37,858 bases of DNA. Source: a virus. The notes below the pieces were generated by a model, which ran no database searches, had not been told where the DNA came from, and worked only from the letters and a program-made list of their open reading frames with translations. Of this stretch, positions 31,695 to 37,858 are shown piece after piece (position 1 is the stretch's first letter; each line of letters opens with the position of its first letter). A program made the position numbers and the translations under genes. The stretch is from positions 1 through 37,858 of the IMG/VR virus record IMGVR_UViG_3300045912_000713. One strand, given 5' to 3'.

Positions 31695-32146
31695 GACGCC
31701 AGCGCCTCCCCGCGGACATGCGCGCGCGTGTGGTGCGCCTGGCAGTAGCTCGACCCCAGCCGTGCCGGCGCGTCGCACGAGCGGCCGTAGTCGGGATGCG
31801 CGCGGCCCGCACCGGTCGGCCACAGCGGCCAGCAGCAGCGCGCCGTCCGCGACAGCGGCGCCGGGGCCGAAGGCGCGGGAGAGGGCCGGGGCGCCGAGCC
31901 CGGCCGGAGGACGGCCGCGGCAACCGCCGCCCGCGCGGCCGGCGGCGCGGGGCGGGCACGCGGCGCGCCGTCCGCGCGCGGCCGGATCGGGCTCGGCCGC
32001 GCCGCCAGCCCCAGCCGGTGCGCCCGGCCGACGATGCTGTTCTTGGTCAGCCCCAGCGCCGCGGCGATCTGCCCGGCCGTCTCGCCGGCCTCCCAGCGCG
32101 CGCGCAGCTCCGCGTCGCGCGCCGGCCATGGGCCGAACCGGCTCAC
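31691..32146 (-). CDS. GcrA-family regulator carried by the phage
   Basis: 151 residues from GTG 32146. N-terminal helix-turn-helix: RDAELRARWEAGETAGQIAA, LGLTKNSIVGRAHRLGLAA, as in GcrA (..IA..LG.vTrnaViGKvhRLgL). After a Pro/Ala linker, a C-terminal part with CCWPLWPTG, RSCDAPARLGSSYCQAHHTR recalls the GcrA sigma-factor-binding end. GcrA in Caulobacter recruits sigma-70 RNA polymerase to methylated GANTC promoters. Phage copies are known in alphaproteobacteria. It may redirect host transcription in infection. Confidence 0.78.
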   Translation of the reverse strand: MSRFGPWPARDAELRARWEAGETAGQIAAALGLTKNSIVGRAHRLGLAARPSPIRPRADGAPRARPAPPAARAAVAAAVLRPGSAPRPSPAPSAPAPLSRTARCCWPLWPTGAGRAHPDYGRSCDAPARLGSSYCQAHHTRAHVRGEALAS

Positions 32147-32352
32147 GGCGCACCTCCCGCGCTCATCCGGCGCAGCGCGGCGAGATCGACCACCGGCGCC
32201 GCCACCGGCCGCCGCTCCAGCATCTCGGCCTCCTCGGCGAGATCCCGCAGCACCTCCTCGGCGGTGCGCAGCGCGCGGGAGGGGTCCGCCGGCGGCGCCG
32301 ACCGCATCGCCGCGAGCTGCGCGGCGAGGTTGCGAAGTTCTTCGCTCAGCAT
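32143..32352 (-). CDS. Small hypothetical protein
   Basis: 69 residues from ATG 32352 in a TGATG overlap with the MuB-like gene (GTG 32355 also possible). One acidic coiled helix, SEELRNLAAQLAAMRSAP and AEEVLRDLAEEAEMLERRP. No family recognised. Confidence 0.55.
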   Translation of the reverse strand: MLSEELRNLAAQLAAMRSAPPADPSRALRTAEEVLRDLAEEAEMLERRPVAAPVVDLAALRRMSAGGAP

Positions 32353-33374
32353 CACGCCGCCCTCCGCTCGCCCGCGCGGGCGAGGCCCAGCGCGTCCGCC
32401 TCGTCCTCGATCGTCTCGCGCGCCGCGTAGCGCGACCAGGCCAGCCGGATCTGCCGCTCGCCGACCGCCTCCGCACCCTCGGCGCCGGCCAGCATGTGCG
32501 CGATCCGCAGCACCTTGGTCAGGCCGCGCAGCGCGCCCGGCTTGCGCGCGATCACGTGCAGCAGCGCCCGCTCGGCCTTGCCCTCGACGCCCCAGGCGTC
32601 GAGCAGCGCGTCGATGTCGGCCTTCACCGGCTTCGGCCGCGTCAGCCGCATGCCCACGCGCGAGTAGAGCTGCGCGTAGTGCGCCGCCCGCGTGCCGCCC
32701 TCGAGCCGCGCGAAGATGGTCTCGTTGCCGAGCAGCGCAACGCCCACCTCGGCGCGGTCGTGCAGGCTGCGCAGCTGGTCGAGCGTGGCGCTCGTCAGGT
32801 GCTGCGCCTCGTCCACGATCAGCAGCCCGTCCTTGCCCCGCATCCGCGCGGCGAGGTCCCGCGACAGCCGCTGCGACGAGGTCCCGCGCGCGTCCACGCG
32901 CAGCGCGTCGGCGAGATCGTCCAGCAGCGCGCGCGGCGTGGCGTGCACGGGCTCGCTGGTGATCATCCAGACGTTCGCATGGTCCCGCGCATAGGCCCGC
33001 GCCGTGCTGGTCTTGCCGACGCCCGGGGCCCCCGTCACCACCGCGAAGTCGGCCATGTGCTGGGCGTGCTCCAGCACCCCGGCGATCGCCTCCGCGGTCG
33101 GCGTGGCGACGAAGCCGGGCGCCGCCGGCGCTAGCACCCGGGTGCGCGTCTTCGCCCGGTGCGAGTCGATGCCGCGCCGCACCGCCTCGGCGATCCGGTC
33201 GCCGCGGCCGGCATAGGTGCCCGCCATCCAGGGCGTGAAGGTCCCGTAAGCCACCCCGCAGAGCACGCTGAACTGCTTCTGCGAGATGCCCTCCTGCGCG
33301 ATCAGCGCGCGCGCCTCGGCGCGGATCGCCTCCTGCTCCTCGGCTGTCAGGGTCTGGGCGGGTTCGCTCGGCAT
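32352..33374 (-). CDS. MuB-like AAA+ target-selection ATPase
   Basis: 340 residues from ATG 33374, SD GGAGGAG. N-terminal helix-turn-helix (LIAQEGISQKQFSVLCGVAY), then an AAA+ domain: Walker A GAPGVGKT (115-122), Walker B LLIVDE (184-189), sensor-like GNE (216-218), and a C-terminal helical region (RALLHVIARKPGALRGLTKV). In Mu, B selects target DNA and activates MuA; ATP controls its filament. Next to the transposase, as always. Confidence 0.92.
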   Translation of the reverse strand: MPSEPAQTLTAEEQEAIRAEARALIAQEGISQKQFSVLCGVAYGTFTPWMAGTYAGRGDRIAEAVRRGIDSHRAKTRTRVLAPAAPGFVATPTAEAIAGVLEHAQHMADFAVVTGAPGVGKTSTARAYARDHANVWMITSEPVHATPRALLDDLADALRVDARGTSSQRLSRDLAARMRGKDGLLIVDEAQHLTSATLDQLRSLHDRAEVGVALLGNETIFARLEGGTRAAHYAQLYSRVGMRLTRPKPVKADIDALLDAWGVEGKAERALLHVIARKPGALRGLTKVLRIAHMLAGAEGAEAVGERQIRLAWSRYAARETIEDEADALGLARAGERRAA

Positions 33375-33400
33375 CGGTCTCCTCCGGTGGGTGGCGGCGG

Positions 33401-35371
33401 TCAGGCCGCGTCGTCGGGCTCGGGCGCCAGCGCCAGCCGCGCGGCGCGCTGCTGGCGGAACGCCGCGCGCAGCAGGCGGTCGGCCTCGGGTTCGTCGTCC
33501 TGGGCGTCCGCCGCCTCGGCCTGGGCGACGGCCAGCGCCGCGGTCCCGCGGCCGAAGATCGGGCGCACCACCCGCGTTTCCGGCGGCGCAGCCGGCTCGG
33601 GCGCGGCGGCCGCGAGGTCGCGCGCGATCTCCTCGGCCCGGAACACCCGGGCCGCCTCGGCCACCAGCCGGACGCCGCGCCGCCGCAGCTTCTTCGCCGC
33701 CGCGATCCGCCGCGCCGCCTCGGTGTCGGCGAAGCCCGCGTCCGACCAGCACGCCGCCGTCGTCACGAAGGCGCCGTCGGCGCGATACACGTGCACGGCG
33801 CCGTGCAGGCGGTCGGGATCGAAGCGCACCGTGACCTGCCGGCCGATCAGCCCGACGAGCTGCGGGTCGTGGTAGCGGTTGCCGAGCAGGTGGATCGTGC
33901 CGTCGCGGCGCACCGTCACCGACTCGGCGGCGAGCAGGAACAGCCGCCGCTGCGCCGCGCTCGCCTTGCGGATCGGCGCGGCCGCGTAGGACTCGGCGAA
34001 GGTGTCGTCGAAGCTCCGCCCGCGGCAGTTCGGCGCGGTGCGGCCGGGCCGGGCATTGTGCTCGGCGATCCGCCGCTCGAGCACCGCCAGCAGCTCGGCG
34101 ATCGGGACGGCGCGCGCCCCCGCATTGTGCGGCTTGACGGTCGGGTTCGAGCCCAGATAGGCGCCCTCGAACGCCGGGTGGCGCGCGACGTCGCGCGCGA
34201 TGTCGCCGAACGAGCGCTCGATGGGCTTCGACTGGCCGCTGTAGGGCCGGACGAAGTGGACCTGCACGCCCAGCGCCGGCAGGATGCCGAGCGGCTCCTC
34301 CGCGCGGACCTTGAACCGGTAGCGCCGGGCGACGCCCCCCGACATCGTCTTGTTCGCCGCCGCCAGCGTGTTGTCCACGTAGAGGTGGTCGGGGATGCCG
34401 AAGGTCTCGACCAGGTCGCCGAAGGCGAGGCGGTAGGTGTCGGTGTTCTCGCTGCGGTCAACCCGCCACGACAGCCACTTGCCGCTGAACACGTCCTGGA
34501 ACGCCACCACGACGGGCCGCCCCACCGACCCGTCGGGCCAGCGCGCCAGCACGTCCAGCGTGTGCCCGTCCGCGTTCACCGCCTCCAGCGCGTGCAGCGC
34601 GCTGCGGTCGCGGCGCTGCTGCGGGAACAGCCGGTCCGCCGCGTCCGGGCCGTGGCGCCAGTAGACCGCCACCGGCCGGTCGATCGCCGCGAGGTGGCGC
34701 CGCAGCGTGCGGTCGGACGGCAGCGTCCAGCCGCGCTGCGGCGCGATCGCCCGCAGGTCGCGCAGGCACATCTCGACCGTCGGCCGCGACGGCGACAGCC
34801 AGGCCGAGCGCAGCCAGTCCAGCGCCTCCGGGCTCGCCGCGGCGCGCTGGCCGGGCGCGCCGGCGTGGCGCGGCGCGAGATGCGCGAGCCGGTGCTCGGC
34901 CGGCACGTAGCGGACCTGGCGCTCCCAGGCGTAGAGCGTCGACAGCTTGATGCCGCGCTGCTGCGCCACGAGCTGCATCGCCAGCACCTTGCCCGTGCCG
35001 GCGGCGACCATCGTCGCCACAGCGTCGAGCGCCGCCAGCCGCGCACGCGCCTCCGCCTGCCGCTTCTCCGGTTGGCGCTCGAACCACGCCCAGGCCTCGG
35101 CGTCCGAGAGCGCCGCCTTGGCCGCGGCGCGCGGCGCGGCCGGGGCGCGCGGCGCGGTCAGCGCGAGCCTGGCCTGCGCGGCCAGCGGCAGGCAGGACAG
35201 GTGGTACTCGATCCCGCCGCCCCGGCCCCGCCGCCGCCGCCAGCACCGCCCCTCCGCCGAGGCGGCGACCCAGCCCTCGCGCTGCGCGAGATTGATGATG
35301 CCTTGCCGCGTCCCCGGCAGGCCGGGCAGCCCCAGCGCCACCAGCTCGGCCGCCGAGAACCAGGCGTCCAT
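33401..35371 (-). CDS. Mu-type DDE transposase (MuA-like)
   Basis: 656 residues from ATG 35371 (TGATG). N-terminal winged helix DAWFSAAELVALGLPGLPGT; helical DNA-binding parts; RNase-H core with catalytic Asp268 (NADGHTLD), Asp333 (YVDN) and Glu385 (KPIERSFGD). In MuA these are D269, D336 and E392, so spacing is close. C-terminal beta-barrel (RDGTIHLLGNRYHDPQLVGL) and a helical tail that would contact MuB. It joins phage ends to target DNA and drives replicative transposition. All catalytic residues are intact. Confidence 0.95.
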   Translation of the reverse strand: MDAWFSAAELVALGLPGLPGTRQGIINLAQREGWVAASAEGRCWRRRRGRGGGIEYHLSCLPLAAQARLALTAPRAPAAPRAAAKAALSDAEAWAWFERQPEKRQAEARARLAALDAVATMVAAGTGKVLAMQLVAQQRGIKLSTLYAWERQVRYVPAEHRLAHLAPRHAGAPGQRAAASPEALDWLRSAWLSPSRPTVEMCLRDLRAIAPQRGWTLPSDRTLRRHLAAIDRPVAVYWRHGPDAADRLFPQQRRDRSALHALEAVNADGHTLDVLARWPDGSVGRPVVVAFQDVFSGKWLSWRVDRSENTDTYRLAFGDLVETFGIPDHLYVDNTLAAANKTMSGGVARRYRFKVRAEEPLGILPALGVQVHFVRPYSGQSKPIERSFGDIARDVARHPAFEGAYLGSNPTVKPHNAGARAVPIAELLAVLERRIAEHNARPGRTAPNCRGRSFDDTFAESYAAAPIRKASAAQRRLFLLAAESVTVRRDGTIHLLGNRYHDPQLVGLIGRQVTVRFDPDRLHGAVHVYRADGAFVTTAACWSDAGFADTEAARRIAAAKKLRRRGVRLVAEAARVFRAEEIARDLAAAAPEPAAPPETRVVRPIFGRGTAALAVAQAEAADAQDDEPEADRLLRAAFRQQRAARLALAPEPDDAA

Positions 35372-35805
35372 CACCCGCGCGCCTTGCGCATCAGCGCGTC
35401 GCGGCGGCGGCGCAGCTCGTCCTCCTGCTCGCGCAGCAGCGCCACCTCGATCAGCGGCAGGTGGCGCTTCTCGACCACCGCCCAGCCGAACGGCTCGGCC
35501 AGCAGCTGCGCCAGCCGCCGGTCGCCGGTCGCGTGGATCAGCGCCAGCCAGCGGGTGACGCTGATCCGGTGCTGGTCGCGCGCGACCGAGGCATAGGCGT
35601 CCAGCATCGCCGGCGAGACCGGCTCGCCGAGATAGGCCGCCATCTCGCGCGCCACGGCCGCGCGCGGCTTGCCGCACTCGGCCAGCGCCACCGCGACCGC
35701 GCGCGACACCCGCGCGTCGAATGTCGCGCCCCTGATCTGCGCCTCGGCGAAGGCGAGCTCTGCCTGCGGCGGCGTCCAGCCCAGCAGGGAGAGCTGCTCG
35801 GCCAT
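35371..35805 (-). CDS. Conserved early protein before the transposase
   Basis: 144 residues from ATG 35805 (TGATG). TFDARVSRAVAVALAECGKP, AAVAREMAAYLGEPVSPAML, VTRWLALIHATGDRRLAQLL, FGWAVVEKRHLPLIEVALLR. The same type of protein stands before the transposase in other alphaproteobacterial Mu-like phages as far as I recall. Its Arg-rich helical end and HTH-like start suggest DNA binding, perhaps aiding transposition. No name given. Confidence 0.65.
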   Translation of the reverse strand: MAEQLSLLGWTPPQAELAFAEAQIRGATFDARVSRAVAVALAECGKPRAAVAREMAAYLGEPVSPAMLDAYASVARDQHRISVTRWLALIHATGDRRLAQLLAEPFGWAVVEKRHLPLIEVALLREQEDELRRRRDALMRKARG

Positions 35806-35912
35806 CACTCGAACGCCAGGCCGATCACGATCAGCGCGAAGATCAGCCCGTACAGATAGGCCGCGCCGAGCACGCCGCCGAGCACGAGCTCCCACCAGCG
35901 CAGCGGATCCAT
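35805..35912 (-). CDS. 35-residue membrane protein
   Basis: ATG at 35912 in a TGATG overlap with the ParB-like gene; its TGA overlaps the next start. MDPLRWWELVLGGVLGAAYL, then YGLIFALIVIGLAFE: one long hydrophobic stretch, perhaps a single bent helix. Too short for usual gene calling, but coupled at both ends. Function unknown. Confidence 0.6.
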   Translation of the reverse strand: MDPLRWWELVLGGVLGAAYLYGLIFALIVIGLAFE

Positions 35913-36733
35913 CACGCCGCCTCCCGCCCGGGCAGCGCGCCCTCGGTCTCCAGGAACGCGAGGAACTGCGCCCGCGCCGCCCGTCCGGCCTTGCGCCAGG
36001 CCCGCACCAGCGCGCCGAACTCGATGCGCGCGAGCTCGCCCTTGCTCTGCGGCTCCGGCCCGGCCAGGCGGGCCAGCGCCGCGCCCACGCTCGCCGCCGG
36101 ACGCTCAGGCCGCGTCAGCTCGTCCACCACCGCGCGCTGCCGCTCGGGCGGCAGGGCGAGCAGCTTGTCGAGCTCGGCGCCGCGGGCGGCGATCGGCAGG
36201 GTCGCGATCCGCTCGCGGATCTCGGCCGGCAGGGCGGCGCGGGCCACCGCGCGGCGGATCGAGCGCTCGTCCACCCCGAGCTTGGCCGCGGTGTGGCGCG
36301 CGAACGCCGACCAAACGGACAAGCTTGTCCGTTTGGTCCCGCGCCGGTCGCCGCCGCGGCGCGTCTCCGGGTGCAGCGCCTCCCAGACCGCCTTGCGCTC
36401 CGCCAGGAACACCGCCCGGTCGAGCGCCGAGAGCTCGCGCCGCACCAGGTTCTCGTCGATCTCGATCAGCCGCGCCGTCAGCGCGTCGGCCTCGCGGACC
36501 ACCGCCGCGATCTCGCCCCAGCCGAGGCTCCGCGCCGCCGCCACCCGATGCGCCCCGGCGATCAGCGCGTGCCGCCCGTCGTCGCCGGCCGGCGCCACCA
36601 CGATCGGCGTGTCCTGGCCGCGCTCGGCGAGCGAGGCGGCGATCAGCGCCACGTAGTCGCCGTCCACCGGCCGCAGCCTCGGCCCGACCGCGACCCGGTC
36701 GAGCGGCAGGGAGACGATCGTATGCCCGTTCAT
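35912..36733 (-). CDS. ParB/Spo0J-type nuclease-fold DNA-binding protein
   Basis: 273 residues. ParB N-terminal domain: IVSLPLDRVAVGPRLRPVDG, IAASLAERGQDTPIVVAPAG, HALIAGAHRVAAARSLGWGE, LIEIDENLVRRELSALDRAV. A helix-turn-helix follows (TAAKLGVDERSIRRAVARAA). No ParA gene is visible, so chromosome-type partition is unlikely. It is the first gene after ner; related phages also keep a ParB-like gene in the early operon. A 30-bp palindrome lies within the coding sequence (36309-36338). Confidence 0.87.
   Translation of the reverse strand: MNGHTIVSLPLDRVAVGPRLRPVDGDYVALIAASLAERGQDTPIVVAPAGDDGRHALIAGAHRVAAARSLGWGEIAAVVREADALTARLIEIDENLVRRELSALDRAVFLAERKAVWEALHPETRRGGDRRGTKRTSLSVWSAFARHTAAKLGVDERSIRRAVARAALPAEIRERIATLPIAARGAELDKLLALPPERQRAVVDELTRPERPAASVGAALARLAGPEPQSKGELARIEFGALVRAWRKAGRAARAQFLAFLETEGALPGREAA
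36309..36338. repeat. Perfect 30-bp palindrome in the ParB-like gene
   Basis: GACCAAACGGACAAG followed by its exact reverse complement CTTGTCCGTTTGGTC, no loop. It is AT-richer than its surroundings and encodes part of GTKRTSLSVWSAF on the coding strand. Length and symmetry fit a dimer-binding site, such as a parS-like site for the protein it encodes. As a terminator it would stop its own gene, so that is unlikely. Confidence 0.85.
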
Positions 36734-37032
36734 GCGGCCTCCGATTTCTGACGGTGCGGGGCGTAACGAATGGCGCTACGCTGCTTCCTGTGGACGGCGC
36801 GCAGGCCCCGGCGCGGCTGCCCCAGGGAGTCGTAGCGGCTCGGCCAGATCTCCTGCGGCCGGCGGCCGAGGTGGCGCGCGATCAGCGCCTCCACCCGCGG
36901 CCAGGCCCGGAGCAGCGTGATCCGCACCGCGCTCTCGCTGAGCCCGTGCGCCAGCGCGAGCGCGGTCAGGGTGGTGCCGGTCTTCCGGATCGCCGCCTTG
37001 ACGTCCTCGGGGTGCCAGTCGGGTCGGGGCAT
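36730..37032 (-). CDS. ner: Ner-family transcriptional regulator
   Basis: 100 residues from ATG 37032, overlapping the ParB-like gene by 4 bp. WHPEDVKAAIRKTGTTLTAL, ALAHGLSESAVRITLLRAWP and RVEALIARHLGRRPQEIWPS are the Ner/Nlp signature. In Mu, Ner turns down both early and repressor transcription. It is the first gene of the leftward early operon and faces the repressor across the operator region. The last ~25 residues are basic and variable. Confidence 0.9.
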   Translation of the reverse strand: MPRPDWHPEDVKAAIRKTGTTLTALALAHGLSESAVRITLLRAWPRVEALIARHLGRRPQEIWPSRYDSLGQPRRGLRAVHRKQRSAIRYAPHRQKSEAA

Positions 37033-37082
37033 CGTCTCCGCTCGGGGTGTCGCGCGGCGCGCTGGGTCAACGTCTGTGACCG

Positions 37083-37111
37083 AGCATATGAACGATCGTT
37101 AGAGGACGCAA
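37083..37111 (-). promoter_or_regulatory. Candidate early promoter with embedded operator
   Basis: On the minus strand TTGCGT (37111-37106) and TATGCT (37088-37083) stand 17 bp apart, 50 bp before the ner start. The perfect palindrome AACGATCGTT (37091-37100) fills the spacer, so a bound repressor or Ner would block RNA polymerase. Confidence 0.6.
37089..37102. promoter_or_regulatory. Operator O1
   Basis: TGAACGATCGTTAG with the 10-bp perfect palindrome AACGATCGTT inside the early promoter. It shares AACGA(A/T)CGTTAG with O2 at 37164-37177. Likely bound by Ner or the repressor. Confidence 0.6.
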
Positions 37112-37144
37112 GCACGAATGTGGTTATGGTGGCGGCACGAAAAC

Positions 37145-37282
37145 ACTTGCATGTTGCGGATGCTAACGAACGTTAGTCGTTTTCGCGCAAGCCATTGAAT
37201 TGGAATGAATAAACGTGAACATGCAACACGATCATGAACATGCAAGTGCGCTTGCAGGTTCGACGGCCGAACCTGCAAGCGC
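37145..37282. repeat. Cluster of five TTGCA(T/G)GTT sites in both orientations
   Basis: CACTTGCATGTT (37145-37156) recurs as its exact reverse complement AACATGCAAGTG (37237-37248). The core AACATGCAA is also at 37218-37226. TTGCAGGTT occurs inside a 15-bp perfect inverted repeat (37248-37262 and 37268-37282, 5-bp loop). The cluster spans the repressor start and its first codons. Candidates: repressor sites, or transposase/enhancer (IAS-like) sites as in the Mu operator region. Confidence 0.65.
37164..37177. promoter_or_regulatory. Operator O2
   Basis: CTAACGAACGTTAG: arms CTAACG and CGTTAG around AA. It lies 75 bp from O1, between ner and the repressor start. Same consensus as O1, so probably the same protein binds both, allowing looping or cooperative control. 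Confidence 0.6.
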
Positions 37283-37736
37283 TGAGCGCGCCGCGCGGCT
37301 TCGCCGGGCGGTGACAGACGCCGGCGGCCCGACGGCCGTTGCCGACCGCGCGGGCGTGAATCTCGGCACCCTGAACACCTATCTGCGTGGCCGCGACATG
37401 CGGACGGAGGTGCTGGTGAAGCTCGCCGCCGCGACCGGCGTGCGGCTAGAATGGCTCGCCGCCGGCACCGGGCCGATGCGCGAGGCCGCGCCGACGTCAG
37501 GCGTCGCCGAACCAAGGGAATCCGCGCCGCAGCGCGCGCTCGGCCTGACCTGGCAGGCCGATCCCGACCGCCTCGCCCGCGCCTACCAGCAGGCCCTGGA
37601 CGGCCTCGTCGTGCTGCCCGGCCACCGCCCCGATCCGCGCCGCCTGATGCAGATCACCCTGCTGATCTACGACGAGCTGACTGAGGCCGAGCAGGCCGCC
37701 GCGCGGGCCGATTCAGAGCCGCCTAAGAGCCTCTAG
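37215..37736 (+). CDS. Phage repressor, C-terminus altered by an IS element
   Basis: 173 residues from GTG 37215, divergent from ner. N-terminal tail full of inverted-repeat sites; helix-turn-helix about 24-75 (AARLRRAVTDAGGPTAVADR, NLGTLNTYLRGRDMRTEVLV, LAAATGVRLEWLAAGTGP). The C-terminal part (LTWQADPDRLARAYQQALDG, ITLLIYDELTEAEQAAARAD) has no LexA-type peptidase, as in Mu c. The final S, L and stop are read from the IS end that starts near 37727, so the native end is lost or replaced. How many residues are missing cannot be told. Confidence 0.82.
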   Translation: MNMQHDHEHASALAGSTAEPASAERAARLRRAVTDAGGPTAVADRAGVNLGTLNTYLRGRDMRTEVLVKLAAATGVRLEWLAAGTGPMREAAPTSGVAEPRESAPQRALGLTWQADPDRLARAYQQALDGLVVLPGHRPDPRRLMQITLLIYDELTEAEQAAARADSEPPKSL

Positions 37737-37858
37737 GTTCAGGACTCATTGTCCGAGCCAGAAGATGACGATGGCGGCGAGAGTGATGGCGCCGAAGAAG
37801 GTGGTGGCGCATCGGTCGTATCGGGTGGCGATGCGGCGCCAGTCCTTGAGGCGGCCGA
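37727..37858 (-). mobile_element. End of an IS5-family insertion sequence (runs off the window)
   Basis: The sequence after the repressor changes character: GAGCCTCTAGGTTCAGGACT resembles the terminal inverted repeat of IS5-family (IS427-group) elements, followed by the end of their transposase on the minus strand. TAA (37724-37726) would be the short TNA-type target duplication. The other end, the rest of the repressor and the phage left end lie outside the window. Confidence 0.75.
37746..37858 (-). CDS. IS5-family transposase, C-terminal fragment (cut by window edge)
   Basis: Reading leftward from the edge gives GRLKDWRRIATRYDRCATTF, then FGAITLAAIVIFWLGQ and a stop at 37746-37748. The RIATRYDR motif and the hydrophobic end IVIFWL are typical of the last residues of IS5/IS427-type transposases in alphaproteobacteria. 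Only 36 residues are visible, so activity cannot be judged. Confidence 0.88.
   Translation of the reverse strand, partial: GRLKDWRRIATRYDRCATTFFGAITLAAIVIFWLGQ

Noticed and set aside
36309-36338. ParB-gene palindrome as a terminator
   Set aside because: It lies mid-gene, has no loop and no T-run, and would cut off the whole early operon.
37190-37212. GCCATTGAATTGGAATG as a third copy of the right-end transposase site
   Set aside because: Only loose similarity to GCCACTGGTTTTCGGAAA, needing a gap; not enough to claim.
1-37858. CRISPR array, tRNA or rRNA genes
   Set aside because: No spaced identical direct repeats, cloverleaf sequences or rRNA signatures were seen on either strand.

Overview
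The window holds a nearly complete Mu-like (transposable) prophage in a very GC-rich bacterial chromosome. It lies in reverse orientation, with early genes at the right and tail genes at the left. The host is most likely an alphaproteobacterium, possibly Rhodospirillales/Acetobacteraceae. This rests on the extreme GC content, a GcrA-type regulator and host-like 'SPQPSP' palindromic repeats inside genes; it is an inference, since only about 180 bp of putative host DNA is visible at the left edge.

Layout, in phage transcription order (right to left). (1) 37.75-37.86 kb: the end of an IS5-family element, which forms the right edge and appears to cut the repressor gene. (2) 37.0-37.7 kb: divergent control region with a repressor (+ strand), palindromic operators, an early promoter and ner. 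(3) 36.7-31.1 kb: a ParB-like protein, DDE transposase (MuA type), AAA+ target activator (MuB type), a GcrA-like regulator, a DnaA-domain-IV-like protein and several small proteins. (4) 31.1-27.4 kb: Gam, small and helix-turn-helix proteins, Gp16/GemA and the middle/late activator Mor. (5) 26.9-24.1 kb: late operon I, with DUF2730, gp26-like, DUF3486 (small terminase) and large terminase. (6) 24.1-18.4 kb: a receptor-binding module absent from textbook Mu, with a fibre, a 1340-residue spike/depolymerase of lower GC, a lipoprotein and a fibre adaptor. (7) 18.4-15.6 kb: portal (DUF935) and MuF with a C-terminal extension. (8) 15.5-14.3 kb: a three-gene cassette on the opposite strand with its own promoter and terminator (moron-like). 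(9) 14.2-0.3 kb: late operon II, with protease/scaffold, capsid decoration, major capsid, head-tail joining, tail tube, frameshifted tail chaperone, tape measure, NlpC/P60 protein, tail tip, collar-type fibre and fibre-assembly-like protein. (10) 177-224: probable right phage end with two transposase-site-like repeats, next to a large host palindrome.

The tail genes (tube, GT frameshift chaperone, tape measure, NlpC, J-like tip; no sheath or baseplate) indicate a siphovirus-type tail, as in B3, D3112 or RcapMu, rather than the contractile tail of Mu. Almost all genes overlap their neighbours by ATGA, GTGA or TGATG, so the early and late blocks look like long translationally coupled operons.

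Most noteworthy: (a) two copies of a dyad (22 of 24 bases identical), each 23 bp from a -10-like hexamer, one before each late operon, the geometry expected of Mor/C-dependent promoters; (b) the opposite-strand cassette that splits the late genes; (c) the large spike; (d) a textbook A-AAA-AAC -1 frameshift site; (e) GcrA- and DnaA-like proteins in the replication block; (f) a 30-bp perfect palindrome inside the ParB-like gene; (g) no recognisable lysis cassette; (h) a repressor whose stop codon lies in the IS end. No tRNA, rRNA or CRISPR array was seen.
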